A stretch of 64,000 nucleotides of DNA from Carnegiea gigantea. Lineage: Eukaryota > Streptophyta > Magnoliopsida > Caryophyllales > Cactaceae. Shown in pieces: positions 34,373 to 46,282 of the stretch (position 1 is its first letter; every line of letters starts with the position of its first letter). The stretch spans positions 2,991,001 to 3,055,000 of the forward strand of contig JAKOGI010000003.1 in NCBI GenBank assembly GCA_029747015.1, written 5' to 3'. Both the position numbers and the translations under genes were made by a program. The notes beneath the pieces are model-generated. The model searched no databases and had not been told where the DNA came from. It saw only the letters and a program-made list of their open reading frames with translations.

Positions 34373-34449
<77 letters not shown>
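34373..34449 (+). repeat. (ATT)n microsatellite
   Basis: About 25 uninterrupted ATT units inside the gypsy 3' LTR. Confidence 0.95.
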
Positions 34450-34450
<1 letters not shown>

Positions 34451-37400
34451 ACCTTGGCAAAATTTCATTTCAAGCTACGAAAATTCAATCGCATACAGTT
34501 TACTTCCCTTCTCGGGCCTAAACTGTATAAGCACAATTTAGGCCCAACAAGTTACCACTTGCTTTACTTAGTTAATTACCATCTTTATGCCTAATTAGTA
34601 ATTAGTAAAAGTTACTTTTGAGAGATGAGTTTTTAGCCAAGTATTAAGATCATTTCGAAGCCAAGCAATTGAAGTAGCTCACAAACCCACATGCACCTTT
34701 CTCTCTCCTCTCTCTCTCTTTAGCCGGCCAGCCCCCCACCCCCTACTTGTTGCTACTGTCTCTGGTGTTTTCCAGCCAGCTAGGCTACCTTCAACCACCC
34801 TCCGACACCCTAGTACCCTTAGCCACCATCCCCACTCCTCAAAACAACCAAGCATCACCACCATCTCTACTTTTTCCAAGCTAAAAGTGAGCAGTGATAA
34901 ACTTGTTCCTTTGGATTTTTTTGGTTTTGATTCTTTTTTTGTTATTTTTGGTAGTTGATCATGTTATTTTGATAGAAATAAGAGTTACTTTGGATGTTTT
35001 AATTGTGGGATAAGTTGGTAAGTAAGTAAGGGTTGAAGTTGATCATGTTCATGCAAGATCAAGTTAAAACCATGTTTATAGATTGATTTGTATTTGATTT
35101 TATAATCTTTAGTTTTATTGATGATTATGATGATTTTTTTAGTGACTTGGAATGATTTCAAGTGAGGATTTATGTGAAAGAGAGGGAAAAGCTAAAACAG
35201 TAAGGGCTAAAAATTTCAGAAAAATAGGGCAAAATTCAGGATTAAACTTGTAATGATTGGCCTATGGAAAAATTATGTTTTTTGGTGGGTAGATATTTTA
35301 GATTGTTATCTTTCAAATAGATTTTGAATCTCCTTAGTCTGAGGTCTGTGGAAAAAGTTATGGTCGTTTTAGCAAAACTGTGCAGAATGGACCAAAACTG
35401 ATATACTTGTGTTTCAACCCCATTTTGAGAACCCTATTGTGAAAATCATATTTTGTGTTGTAAACCAAAGTTTTTCGAGACTTCCTAATATTTTCATATT
35501 GGGATTCTAGGTCTTCATTTGAGGTCAAGGGTGAAAGTTATAAACTTTTGAAGTAACTGACCTGCTTTAGTGCAATTGGGCTGTTATTGCAATTTCTGTG
35601 CAGCGTATACTTAGAGAAAAATTTTGAAAATTGTACTATAGGTTGTCCATATTATTTTCAAATTTTCTATGAGATTTCATAAATTTTGGTTGAATATTTT
35701 GAGTTTGGTGATTTCTGGAAGCATTTTGAGTAATTGTGTAGAGAGCAATAATAAAGATTCATTGAGATTGATCATGCACTCATTTTGTGTATTTTGGGCT
35801 AAGTAAGGTCATTTAAGGAGGAAATGAATATTCATGGCTTTCATAGAGTTTTCAGCTTGATTAAAGAGATAGAAGAAGACAAGTATATAACTTGGGAGCT
35901 TATTTATGACCTTTGAATCAATTATGGATTTAACAAAGAAAATACTAAGTTTAGTGAGCTTAATAGCTTCTATTGAGTTCAATGATTCATTTGGGGTGGA
36001 ATTCTATATCTAATGGATTTATGAATGATTTATGGGAGGTGAGGAGAATTTTTGACTCAGAAACCATATTTATCAGAGCTAGTTATTGCAGTTTATACTA
36101 TTTTTAACCAAGATATATCTCTCTTAGCCTCAAACCTTTATTACTTACTCAATTCAAAATGTATCAAATGTATTTATCAAGCCAATCTAGTGTACTGGTC
36201 GTTATCTTGAACCAAGCTATACATCAGCGAGCATTAAACCCATATCAGCAACCTATTTCAGAAAGGGCCACAACCACTCTCTCAATTGTCACCATCAAAG
36301 CCTTTTCCTTTGTAATCTCATTTATCTCATTGTGAACTATTTTACTTTCATTTACTTTATATCAGATTTAATTATTTTTACTAATTCAGTTTTGAAGTTA
36401 TATTAAAATACCCAAGTTATGTATACCATTTAATTATTCAATTTCTATTATACATACTTTTATTTACTCAATTATGTGAGTAATGATCATTTACTAACTA
36501 CGCATACCTACAATGACATTTATGAAACAGAGTCGAAGCCAAGTTATCGTTTTCCATTATACATAAGTGTTATCAAGTCAGAACATATTTATTAAGTCAG
36601 ATGATATTTTTAAAGACTCAAGGTACGTCCATGATCTGTGTCTTCAAAAAGCAGAACATATTTATCAAGTTACAATTCTTAATGAGTTTATCAATGAATT
36701 AGTTTATATAGTGATTTACCATTTAACTTATGACCCCGTCATTTATGATCTATAGGGCGTTAACCCATCATTTACCGGTGCGGCTTCAGGCCAACTCTTG
36801 ATCGGATTGGCAGGTGTACACCTTTATATAGATCATATCATTGCAAAAGGTTCACATCCAGATAATAATGAGCAATTCAGTTTCATGTTACTTTCATTTT
36901 CATTATTATTGCGAACTAAATGAATTACAAAGGTGGATACCCATCAACAGTACTTCTACGCTCATTTTACAATATAGGAATGCATGTACTTAGTTTTAGC
37001 TCACATTTTCAAATTGTTTTCATGTTTTCCATTTTAGGTGATGAAGTATCACATATTTCTCCATTTAGCAAGCCCTTTTCGAAGTCATCAGAGGCTCACA
37101 GTGGATTCAGCATAGCATGAATGATGAGATCGACCTTAGGGTCAAGTGGGGTCTATATTCAATATACTTGTATAATGTGGAGTGCGAGTTAGCACATGGT
37201 ATGATTAAATCAATTGTATTAAAGTTGACCTATTATGGACTTTGGTCTTAAAGTGTTTCAGTTTAATAGGTGTAACACCCGAGATTTTATCCCCTTATTC
37301 CGCTATTTTATATCGTTAGAAATTGAAATAATATCGACGTGCCTCTTTAGGTACTGTTTTTATTAAAAAGAATATTCTTCCTATTTTATTGTTATGGAGG

Positions 37401-38106
37401 ATTATATCGGACACTATATTGCGTAGATTCCCGAATATAACTGGACTGGCGAACCTTGAGACTAGTCCTGCAATTTATTGAATTGAGCATTGGGAATAAA
37501 TTATGATATGACAAGTAGATAAGCTCGTATTAATTATGATGTGACAAGTGGATAAGCTCGTATTAATTATGATGTGACAAGGTAATTATCCAAAACAAAA
37601 GAAAAAGGAAAAAAAATAAATTGAAAAGGGGCCGAAGCCCCTTCTTTCTTCGGAGAGGAAGAATCGCGAAGGGGGGGCTCATCGACCCCAGTCCGCGACC
37701 ACACGCCGGGAGAGAATGAGGGAGGCATTGGTGGGGCCGCCGGCGACCAACCGATGCACGCCCGGCCGTCCCCCACCCCGGTCGACGCTCAAATCCGAGC
37801 CATAGAGAGAGACAAACAGAGAGAGAGGGAGAAAGCGATTGAGACGGCGGCTCCTCCAGGGCTCGCCGACAGTGACGGTTCGGCAGAAGGGCGGATGGAG
37901 AGCAAAAGGATGAACCGAGCCCACACCGAGCCGACCCAAATCAAACCCTAAAACGGGTCCTTTAGCTTGGATTCGAGGTGGGTTTCCTCTTCCTCCTAAT
38001 TATTGTTAATTTTAGTAGAAGTTTATTGATTATAGTTTGTTTAGGTTGAATCTGAATCAATTATCAGTAATTTGAGAAAATTGCATAATGAACTGAATGA
38101 TGCCTA

Positions 38107-38148
38107 ATATATATATATATATTGTTCGTACTGGATAAAAGTTTATCG

Positions 38149-38243
<95 letters not shown>
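38107..38243 (+). repeat. (TA)n microsatellite
   Basis: Nearly pure TA run, interrupted once by GTTCGTACTGGATAAAAG-like sequence near 38123-38150, inside the solo LTR. Confidence 0.95.
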
Positions 38244-38247
<4 letters not shown>

Positions 38248-39032
38248 TATAGAGATTGTATAGAAATGATAACGTTATGGGCTCGGTGACAGTATATGAA
38301 TTAAAGATAATCATAGAAATGTTTATAATTCAGAAAGTTTGGAACAGAGGGAATTGTGAAGTAAATCGAATGAGTGCCGTAATTAATGAACTAAGCTACA
38401 GTATATGGATTAGATGGGGAAACAGGACATTTAATAGCAATTCGTAAATATATATGGTGATTTGGTAAGTTGTGATCATGTTTAATCATGGCGTATAAAT
38501 TAAGAGTTAACCAGCAAGGCTAGTTGAGCCTTTATACAAGTAACAGATAACGGCATCGATACTATCACTATCGTTGCCTCTAAATTTTATCGATTATATA
38601 TACGTGTATATATCAAAGTAATGTTTGAATTTAACTGCAATCGTGTGGGTTGCGTTATGATTGGGGAATCGGTTGATAATATGATTTTATGACGTGACTA
38701 TACATGCTATGTGAAATCCTTTTCCCTCGATTTGATGAATACGTGAGATAGCATTGATTCCAAGTCTTACAGATCCTTAAAAGTACGTGAATACTTACTT
38801 GTATGATTTCAAAGTGTATTTAAATGTTTATCAGTTGCCTGTTTTAATTGACAAGTCATTGGCAATGAAATAATTTTAAATCACCAGACTGCTCAATTGA
38901 ATGAGACAGACGGCCGGTTAACAGGCCTAGGAATCCTTTAAGAAAGGACTTAAGTATTGAGCGTCCGATTATGCCGTATCCATTGCTATGGTCAACTTAG
39001 ACAACCCAGTATCCTTTATCGAAGTTTACATG

Positions 39033-39205
39033 AGATTCAAGTTCAATATTTCATTGTTCTGCCAGTGGACAGAAGATTCAAGTTCAATGTTCATTGTTCT
39101 GCCAGTGGGCAGAAGATTCAAGTTCAAGTTTCATTGTTCTGCCAGTAGGCAGAGAATTCAAAGTTCAGTGTTTCATTATTCTGCCAGTAGGCAGAAGATT
39201 CAAAG
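39033..39205 (+). repeat. Minisatellite, about 4 copies of a 41-bp unit
   Basis: The unit reads GATTCAAGTTCAA...TTTCATT, then GTTCTGCCAGTGGGCAGAA. Each copy contains the near-palindrome CTGCCAGTGGGCAG (CTGCC against GGCAG). It lies inside the solo LTR. Confidence 0.85.
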
Positions 39206-40614
39206 TCATACCTTATAGCCCTGTCAACTGGTAGAAAAACCAGGTCAATAGAGAATCCCAATTCATATGACAGTTTATAGAACATTATACTTTAATAAAC
39301 AAGCATGTGAAGTTCAGAGAGCATATTGCTACATCATTAGTACATCATTCACATGACATAGTTATATAATTCACTTTATGGTTATCGTTCCATGCTTTAT
39401 CGAAGAGGTCTATTCTTGTCTATGACCTGTTACTGTATGGTGTAGTGAAATCATCAATTTCATGATTGTATCGCATTGGTTATAATGGTTGTTTAGTGTA
39501 ATTGCTAAATTCATATGGCTTGTCACATGACAGTATCTTCAATGAATTTTAATGATTATGTACGTTAATGAGCTAAGCCTTAATGACATACTGAGCATTA
39601 AGTATGAAGCTTCAGCGATTATGGGTAACATCTAAGTCTTTCACAATGAAGATCCCAACAAGTGGTGTTTAAGGGTTAAACCCCTTTCTTTTCATTGAAT
39701 TTATGAGTTTATATGAATTTCTTATGGTAAGTTTATTGAATATGGCTATTTTAGAGTTTAAGCTATTGTAGCGACTGCTATTTCCCCTGTTTTGTAGTTG
39801 GAATATATCATAAGGTAGGTGAGTTCTTCAAGGGGAACAAATTACGAACAACTTTTGTAAGTTAATGTTGCACTTTAAGTATTGTTTTGGGAGAGGGGGT
39901 TATCCACTGAGCGATAATTGCTCATTCCCATCTATTATTATTTCCTTCCTAGGTTTCTGAAGTAATAGGTAAAAGTCAGTCCAAGTAAGCCGAGATGGAG
40001 TCATTGTTGTTCTAAGGAGCAAAGTTACATGCTCTGTGTGTGTGAGCTACAATTGCATTGTTACGTACTCTAAGTCCCTGTGTGCAGGTATTGCATATCA
40101 TCTAGAGTCGCTCCATACGATCATGCGAGCCGATCATCTTTTAACCAAGGTTATTTATAGTTGGGATGTAACCCCAGTCCTCCGGACGTGTGGTCCGTGG
40201 AGTTATACGTTTATTGTCCCATTGTTTTAGTGTTGAATTGTGCTGGTTGATATGCTCCGGGTGGGTGGCCCGTAGAGCTGTGAACTCCGGCGTGTAGCCG
40301 TCGAGTTGGTGGGTTTTTATCGTTGCTTTTAATTGCAGGGAATTTGATATAGGGCTTTAAGCCTGGGAAACGGTTAGTTTCAGGGAAAACTCTGTTCGTT
40401 TCGCCCCAGAATTTTAAGAAAAACGATAACACTCCTAGCCCTTGAGTTGGGAGCGTTACAATAGGAATTGTGACTGTGAATATGAGTCGTAAGATTAAAT
40501 GGTTTCAGTGAGCCTCGTCCATATCAGGACGGCGGTAGCGCCTTCTATCATTAAGTCTTCTACTGCAGTTTTTTATAAATCATATCATTAGCATTTTGGG
40601 GGCATTACAAGAGC

Positions 40615-41312
40615 AGATATGATTTGAAATGTAGTGATTAGGGATAAAGTAGGAGTGACACTTATAGAGGATATGATGAGGGAAGTTAGACTTAGATAAT
40701 TTAGTCATATTAGGAGAAGAAGTATGGATACACCAGTGAGGAGGCGTGAGAAGATCGACCTTCTGGGGTGTAAAAGGGGTCGAGGTAGATGAAGCAAGAG
40801 TTGGAGCGAAGTGATCAGACATGATCTAAAGACTTTAAGGTTTAACGGAGGATGTCTCAGGATAGGAAGTTATGGAGAGTTAGGATTAAGGTTGCGGGAC
40901 TTTCGGGTAGCCACGTACACTTCCCGATTTGGTTTTTATTTGATTTTCGATGGCTCTTAAATTATTGGTGCTTAGATCTGGCTTCCACTTACATTGCGTT
41001 TCTAGCTTATATGCAAACTTGCATCAGTTTTTATGAGGACTATTACCATTTGTGGTACATCACTTTTATTTCTTTTTATCTATCTATTTTGGTACTTATC
41101 TTTATTTTATCAAAGGATTTTTATCTTTATTTTATCACATGATTTTCATCTATAAAATAAAATGTTTTCCCAAATTTTTTTATGGGTTTATTATAATCGG
41201 CCTTTCTGTGGGTAGTGATACCTGTAAAGATAAAACTACTTACATCTGGATCTTTCCAAACCCCGCGTGAGCGGGACCCACACTGAGAGTTTTTTGTTGT
41301 TGTTTTTTACCA
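40615..41312 (+). pseudogene. LINE remnant, 3' part and tail
   Basis: Resumes the LINE broken at 18264: MIWNVVIRDKVGVTLIEDMMRE, then FSHIRRRSMDTPVRRREKID, then a Trp-Ser-Glu-Val-Ile-Arg block, as in the C-terminal end of plant LINE polyproteins. The sequence continues into a 3' untranslated part with GATCTTTCCAAACCCCGCG and ends in TTTTTTGTTGTTGTTTTT. A (TTG)n-type tail suggests the RTE clade. Stops and frame shifts are present. Joined with 17898-18259 the remnant spans about 1.1 kb. Confidence 0.7.
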
Positions 41313-42294
41313 AAAAATTCGTTTGATTACTTTCGAAAATAATAAAATTGATTGCGTAAATATCTCGCTTGCCTTGTCAAAATGATTCAGTAACCAATGC
41401 CTTGATTTTTGCCTTCTATTTTTCCGATTTTTAGGAAGCTTCTGCCTCTAGGTTTACGTCTCCTTTTATCTTTAAATAACATTTCATTTTATTCTTTTAG
41501 ACAAACACGGAAAAGCATCTTCTTCTAAATTTCTCTAAACCTTGGGCATTAGATTGAGCAATGCCTAACCTGTCATCATTAACTGCACAATGACAGTCGG
41601 TCCGATGTAGCCTGGAGGTCAATCAGCGACAATCAGCAGTTGCACCAGTGGCTAGGCATAATTGATCTTTGAACCAATGGTTAACACCACGCCACAACAC
41701 GACCACTATTCTAAAGCACCATTACTCGGATAAGCTCATTCTTATTATTTCGCTACTGTGTTTGATTGATTATGCATATCACAGTAATTGTACCTCCAAG
41801 ACTAGCAATTAATTAAGGACATGGGAATGCATTTCATGACCAAGAATAAAGTCGATAATGTAAAGAATCCCGATTCATTCAGGCACGGGTGATGCAAACT
41901 GGAATGCCAAACAAGCATGTAATGAAATGCTTAAGATATTTGCAGTCTCTACACAGGGCTTTCAATCCTGGAGGTGTTATCAGATAGACATCACACAACA
42001 AACGAAGGAGGAGGTCACGTCTGATAACTGTCAAATAGGGCGATAGGCCATACGATTAGGCCAATCACTAGCGTTCTTAATATGTGGCTTTGCAATGTTG
42101 AACCGACATCATAATGTATGAACGTTTGGGTTTGTTGCTTTGTGTGGGGTATGTAAGTTAAATAACAAATACAACGCATTTGTTTGGTGTATATTGCATT
42201 TGGCCCTAGCAAATGGAGTTTCTGTAACTAGCTGATTATTTGACATGAAGCTTCAATGGTTGTTTTTCATCAGAATTAATGTGGGTGTGTGTGC

Positions 42295-42334
<40 letters not shown>

Positions 42335-42340
42335 ACATAT
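41313..42340. other. Intergenic DNA, nothing recognised
   Basis: No domain-bearing ORF and no clear repeat termini. It ends in TA and GT microsatellites at 42295-42335. Confidence 0.4.
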
Positions 42341-42462
42341 AGGCAGTTATGTCTATAGAGGTAAGACTGTCTACATCTAAATCTTAACAAACTCTGTCAA
42401 AGCAGGACCCACATCGAGGATAGTAGTTGTTGTTGTTGTTGTTGTTGTTGTGTGTGTGTGCG
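42341..42462 (+). repeat. Second RTE/SINE-type 3' tail
   Basis: GTCTATAGAGGTAAGACTG...CAGGACCCACATCGAGGATAG followed by (GTT)n and (GT)n. It resembles the LINE tail at 41220-41310 (AAGAT/AAGAC, ACATCTGGATC/ACATCTAAATC, GCGGGACCCACACTGAG/GCAGGACCCACATCGAG). It is either a truncated LINE copy or a SINE using the same 3' end. Confidence 0.55.
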
Positions 42463-42477
42463 CGCGCGCGTGTCTGT

Positions 42478-43585
42478 ATTATGGTCATGCATAGACGGGG
42501 CTATCTTCAGCTTGCCATGCACACTCTCAAATGCTTTTCAGTCATGAAGAGGAGTGCTAAGGTGTTTAAATTAACCAACTCTTTATATGGCCTCAAGCAG
42601 GCCCCTACATAATGGTTTGTAAAATTGTTTGAGGCACTGGTACAGTTTAGTTTTACATAATTAAAAGCTGATTACTTCATGTTTACCAAGCAAAATAGGA
42701 ACAAGTTCACTGCTGTATTAATATGTGTGGATGACACAGCGGTCATGGGCAATTGCAGTCAAGCTACAGCTGATTTAAAAGCTTACCTCCGTAACCAAAT
42801 TCATATGAAAGACATGGGAAGAGTTAAAATGTTTTCTGGGATCAGGGTTCTCAGAACTTCCCAAAGCATTTTTGTGTGCCAAAGGAAATGCACTTCTGAA
42901 TTTTTGGATGTAGCAGGTTTGAAACATTATAGGCCCCTCAAACCCACCTTTGGCTCCTAATGTCGAACTGCTTTCTGATTCTACATAGCCTCCCTAACAC
43001 CTCAACCTGTATAGACGATTGATAGTTAAACTTTCTATCTCACCACATGGCCTGATATCACATGTAGTGTCCATCTTCTCATTCAGTTCATGTCACATCC
43101 CTTTACTGAACACATGTAATCTGCAATGCGTATTTTGAGGTATTTGAAGCATTCTGTTGGACAAGGTAGTTTTTGGGCCGCAGATTTTGAAGTTTTTTCA
43201 GCCTACTGTGACTTTAATTATGCAAGCTGTCCCATGGGCAAAACGTCAACAATTGGGTATGTTGCGATATTGGGTAAATCTCCAATTTCTTGGAGAATCA
43301 AGAAGCAAGAAATTATCTCAGTCCTTAGTTAAGGCTGAGTACAGGGGAATTACCATAACTTGCTGTAAAATAACTTGGTTACTAGCCTTGTTGATCTGTT
43401 CTGTGATAATCAGGCAGCCTTGTACATTGTTGCAAATCCTGTCTTTCACTAACGAACTAAACCCACAGAGTTTGGTTGTCACTATGTGCATGGCAAATTC
43501 AAAGCTGGAGAAGTCAAACTTGCCTACATATCAACTAAGTTCCATTGCTGATGTTTTCACCAAGATCATCTCAGCCAAATAACAT
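42478..43585 (+). pseudogene. Ty1/copia RT and RNase H pseudogene
   Basis: Shows copia RT pieces [15 protein letters not shown] near 42570-42610, ICVDDTAVMGN (in place of YVDD) near 42723, MKDMGRVKMFSGI and LRTSQSIFVCQRKC near 42850. The RNase H part follows: MRILRYLKHSVGQG at 43126, FSAYCDFNYASCPMGKTSTIGY, ISWRIKKQEI and VKAEYRGI. Many stops and frameshifts are present. The N-terminal half of pol and gag are not found, so it is a truncated old copy on the plus strand. Confidence 0.85.
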
Positions 43586-43780
43586 CACATGTTGATTGCC
43601 AAGATGGGTGGTCACAATCCTTTCCACACCCCTCTTGAGGGGGATTGTTGAAGGGACGTCCATAGCTTCAAGAGCTTGTCGTCAAAAGGTGCTGAGCTGG
43701 CATCTTCTGTATTTCAATATGCTGAGTTGTGCTTGTGTTAGTTACCAGTGTACGGCTGTAATTAGACGCAGTAAAAATTG
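43586..43780 (+). other. Polypurine tract and LTR start of the copia pseudogene
   Basis: CTTGAGGGGGAT followed by TGTTGAAGGG at 43646 is the usual copia polypurine tract plus LTR start. The LTR end is not recognised, so the extent is uncertain. Confidence 0.5.
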
Positions 43781-44935
43781 ACCTGACCCAAAAATCCAAC
43801 CCAAACCCGTCCGAAAGTCTTGGTTTTGAACACAATTTTCTTAATTCGAATCCGAAATAAACCGAATCCAAAAAACCCGCAAATTTTTGGGTCAAACCTG
43901 ACCCGAGCCCGAACCCGCCCGCTCAACCCAAATATTATATCCTTATTTTTTTATTTTTCTTTAATTTTTTCACTTAACAATACTAGTTTTTTATTATAAT
44001 GAATCGGTTAGAGATACGCTTTATAACTATCGCATCTCTTCGCAAATTAAACGATAGTATCTGTCCTACTCCAAATGCATTATCATAAAATAACGTCATA
44101 CAGAACTTATAAATGGAACAATTTTAGAAATGGGCATGAAATATCTAGTCTTATGAAAATCAATTCAGAATAATACAAGTATTAAAAATATGCAAGTCAT
44201 ACCATTATATTCCTAGTGAATTGAATACGTCTGATTGAATTCTAAATAATATTGCTCTGTAATAAACGAAAGTTTTGATGTTATAATTAATAAATAATTG
44301 TAATATCTTGTGCGTCTCCAATATTCTTTCATTTGGTTTCCTTCTAAATGATCTCGAACTCGATGTTAGTGTTGAGCAATTCACCAATTTGTGTTCGTGT
44401 TAGGATCGACCAACTAATAAAGCATACATGAGTAGGTAATGATAGGTTAATCAACAAAATATCGAACCATTAAATGGGTTTTTAATGGGTCGAACAGCTC
44501 CAACCCGTTATCAAGCTTTAGATTGGGCGGCCCATGAATGACTCGACCTATTATTAATATTTAATATACGGACTAGCCACTCAAACGTGACTTTGTGCCC
44601 ACAGGTATATGGCATTCATATATCATATTGAAAAGTTTAAACATTTTCTATATTCTTTCAAGAAAGTATAATTAGAATGCTTGTTCATTAAATACAGATA
44701 ATTTGAAGTAATAAATACACCAAGATTTTGATTTTGACAAAAAGAGACATAGCTCACTAAAGAGGCGCTCCAAACCCGTTGGGTTGACCCGAAACCCGTA
44801 AAACCGAAATACACCCGTCTGTATTTTACCCGAACCCAAAATACACTTGACCCGTATTTTATCCGAACCAGAATACACCCGACCCATATTTAACCCTCTC
44901 ACCTGAACTGACAGGTCTAGTTGTAATTGATTTCT
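43781..44935. repeat. ACCCG-rich dispersed repeat
   Basis: Both edges are packed with ACCCGA/AACCCG words (43783-43930 and 44770-44900), and AT-rich DNA lies between. The right edge ends GACAGGTCTAG, similar to the terminus of common plant non-autonomous DNA elements built of CCCGA words. The two edges are not clear inverted repeats, so the class is left open. Confidence 0.35.
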
Positions 44936-46282
44936 AACAAGGGACCTAGACAATATATGTATGGGGGCAGCGGCTTGCGAAGATCATTTTGATCCCTTTT
45001 ACAAAATTCTCTGTTCTTCATTCTCTATCCTCTCGCTCACTTGCGATGAATTCTCCAACTTCTCACATGGCATTTTGAACTTAACATCATGCGAATGCCC
45101 TTTAGACTTAAACCATGAAAATTACAAAGGTTCCCCTAACCACACGCAATAACTTAATATAGGAATTGTTAAAACTGCCATCTGGATATCATTATTTTTC
45201 GCTTGCTACGTCAAATTTTCGATGCCCAGATTGTGTACATTTACTTTAAAAAGTATGAAATGATTTTTAAGGCTAGTTGATCTGGTTTTGGGTTAAGAGC
45301 TAATAATAATGCATAGATTAGCATTGTGAAAGATCTTGAAAAACAAATGATGTATTACCTTCATTATGTGCATTATGCACTTAAAATTATTGATTTGCTT
45401 GCGCAAAAGTTACATATATATATATATTGAAAATGAGTAAGTACAAGAAGACCTTAGGTAGTCCTTCTCTCAAGGGATCTACCTAGGTAATCATCGTGAA
45501 GGATACAAGATAGCTCAGGGGATGGGGAGTGAGTAAATGTGATATCTGTCTTAAGCAACACTCCCAGTTTAGCTATTCAGTCAATTGCGCAAAAGTTATA
45601 TTCAACAGTGCTAGATTATAACAATAATTAATAACTACGCCAACCCTCATAAGGTCATTTAAATATAAAGCCATCGAAATTGTTACAACCTCTGTCCCAA
45701 GTTGACATTTGAACTCACTTAAGCTTTTCTATGACTAGTCTTTTGAAAGTATTGTCCAGTTAGCTCATGGACCCTTAATGAATCAGTTGGCTCATTTCCG
45801 TAGCTACATAGGATTGCATACTTTGCTGCTTGAATTGGAATTTTTTTTTTTAATAGGATTCACATTTTTCTTCTGCTATTGATAGTCCAAAACCCTGTTT
45901 TAGTCAAGCATATCCAATGAGGAAAGCTGGCTGGTTGACTCTTTGCAGCAACATCAAACTAACAAACCACTGTAGGTAGGTTTACACAAAGCAGAAATCA
46001 TTCCCAACTTCTTCTCTAATTAGTCCTCAATAAAGTGCGGCAAAATTTTGGAATTTAGGCAAAAGGCAGGCTATATAGTTGACTATTAAACAGAGTGAGA
46101 GCAACTTTTGCAAGTTTGACCTTAATTAGCTGGTTCAAGTTGGTAAACTAATTCCATTCCACTTTCTCCTCACCAATAATAACAACATTCAAAATACTAT
46201 AATTAATAACCAAAAAAAAAAGAAAAAGAAAACATATTTTGTTTATGGTCACAAGGAATTGTAACTACTAAGATAAGCAACC
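44936..46282. other. Intergenic DNA downstream of the receptor kinase gene
   Basis: AT-rich, no supported gene. Its right part (about 46100-46282) would hold the 3' untranslated region of the minus-strand kinase gene. A consensus polyadenylation signal is not obvious. Confidence 0.4.

Larger units (their letters stand above)
37271..40460 (+). mobile_element. Solo LTR of a second gypsy retrotransposon
   Basis: 3190 bp, TGTAACACCCGAGATT to GGGAGCGTTACA, bounded by the exact duplication ATAGG at 37266-37270 and 40461-40465. It interrupts the 3' LTR of the outer gypsy element, and the aligned 5' LTR copy (29560-29575) lacks it. It has no primer site, no coding domain and no internal second LTR, so it is best explained as a solo LTR left by recombination between two LTRs. 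A GC-rich stretch at 37620-37960 contains chance open frames and may mark the original transcription start region. Confidence 0.85.
18265..40609 (+). mobile_element. Ty3/gypsy LTR retrotransposon with nested insertions (Tekay-like)
   Basis: Bounded by the exact duplication AGAGC at 18260-18264 and 40610-40614. It has very long LTRs (about 3.38 and 3.39 kb once insertions are removed) and a 4.3-kb interior (29711-34019). An initiator-Met primer site follows the 5' LTR and AAGGGGGGAAGAC precedes the 3' LTR. Just upstream of that the sequence TTTCGAGGACGAAAC is the usual 3' end of chromovirus (Tekay/Del-type) pol, which is the basis for the lineage. The interior retains only fragments of RT. The LTR copies look roughly 90% alike in the parts I compared, so this is an older insertion. 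Confidence 0.88.
34020..40609 (+). repeat. 3' LTR of the gypsy element, split by a solo LTR
   Basis: Begins TGTAATAACCCGACCC after the polypurine tract and ends GGGGGCATTACA before AGAGC. Blocks 34020-37270 and 40461-40609 align with the 5' LTR blocks. The CACTA insertion site of the other copy is undisturbed here at about 34712. Confidence 0.88.

Noticed and set aside
37567..37951. GC-rich open frames in the solo LTR
   Set aside because: Overlapping frames on both strands in a short GC-rich LTR segment, with no recognised domain.
41313..42340. tRNA or small RNA genes in the intergenic stretches
   Set aside because: No sequence with A and B box spacing and cloverleaf pairing was found by eye here or in the other gaps. 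A tRNA scan would settle it.
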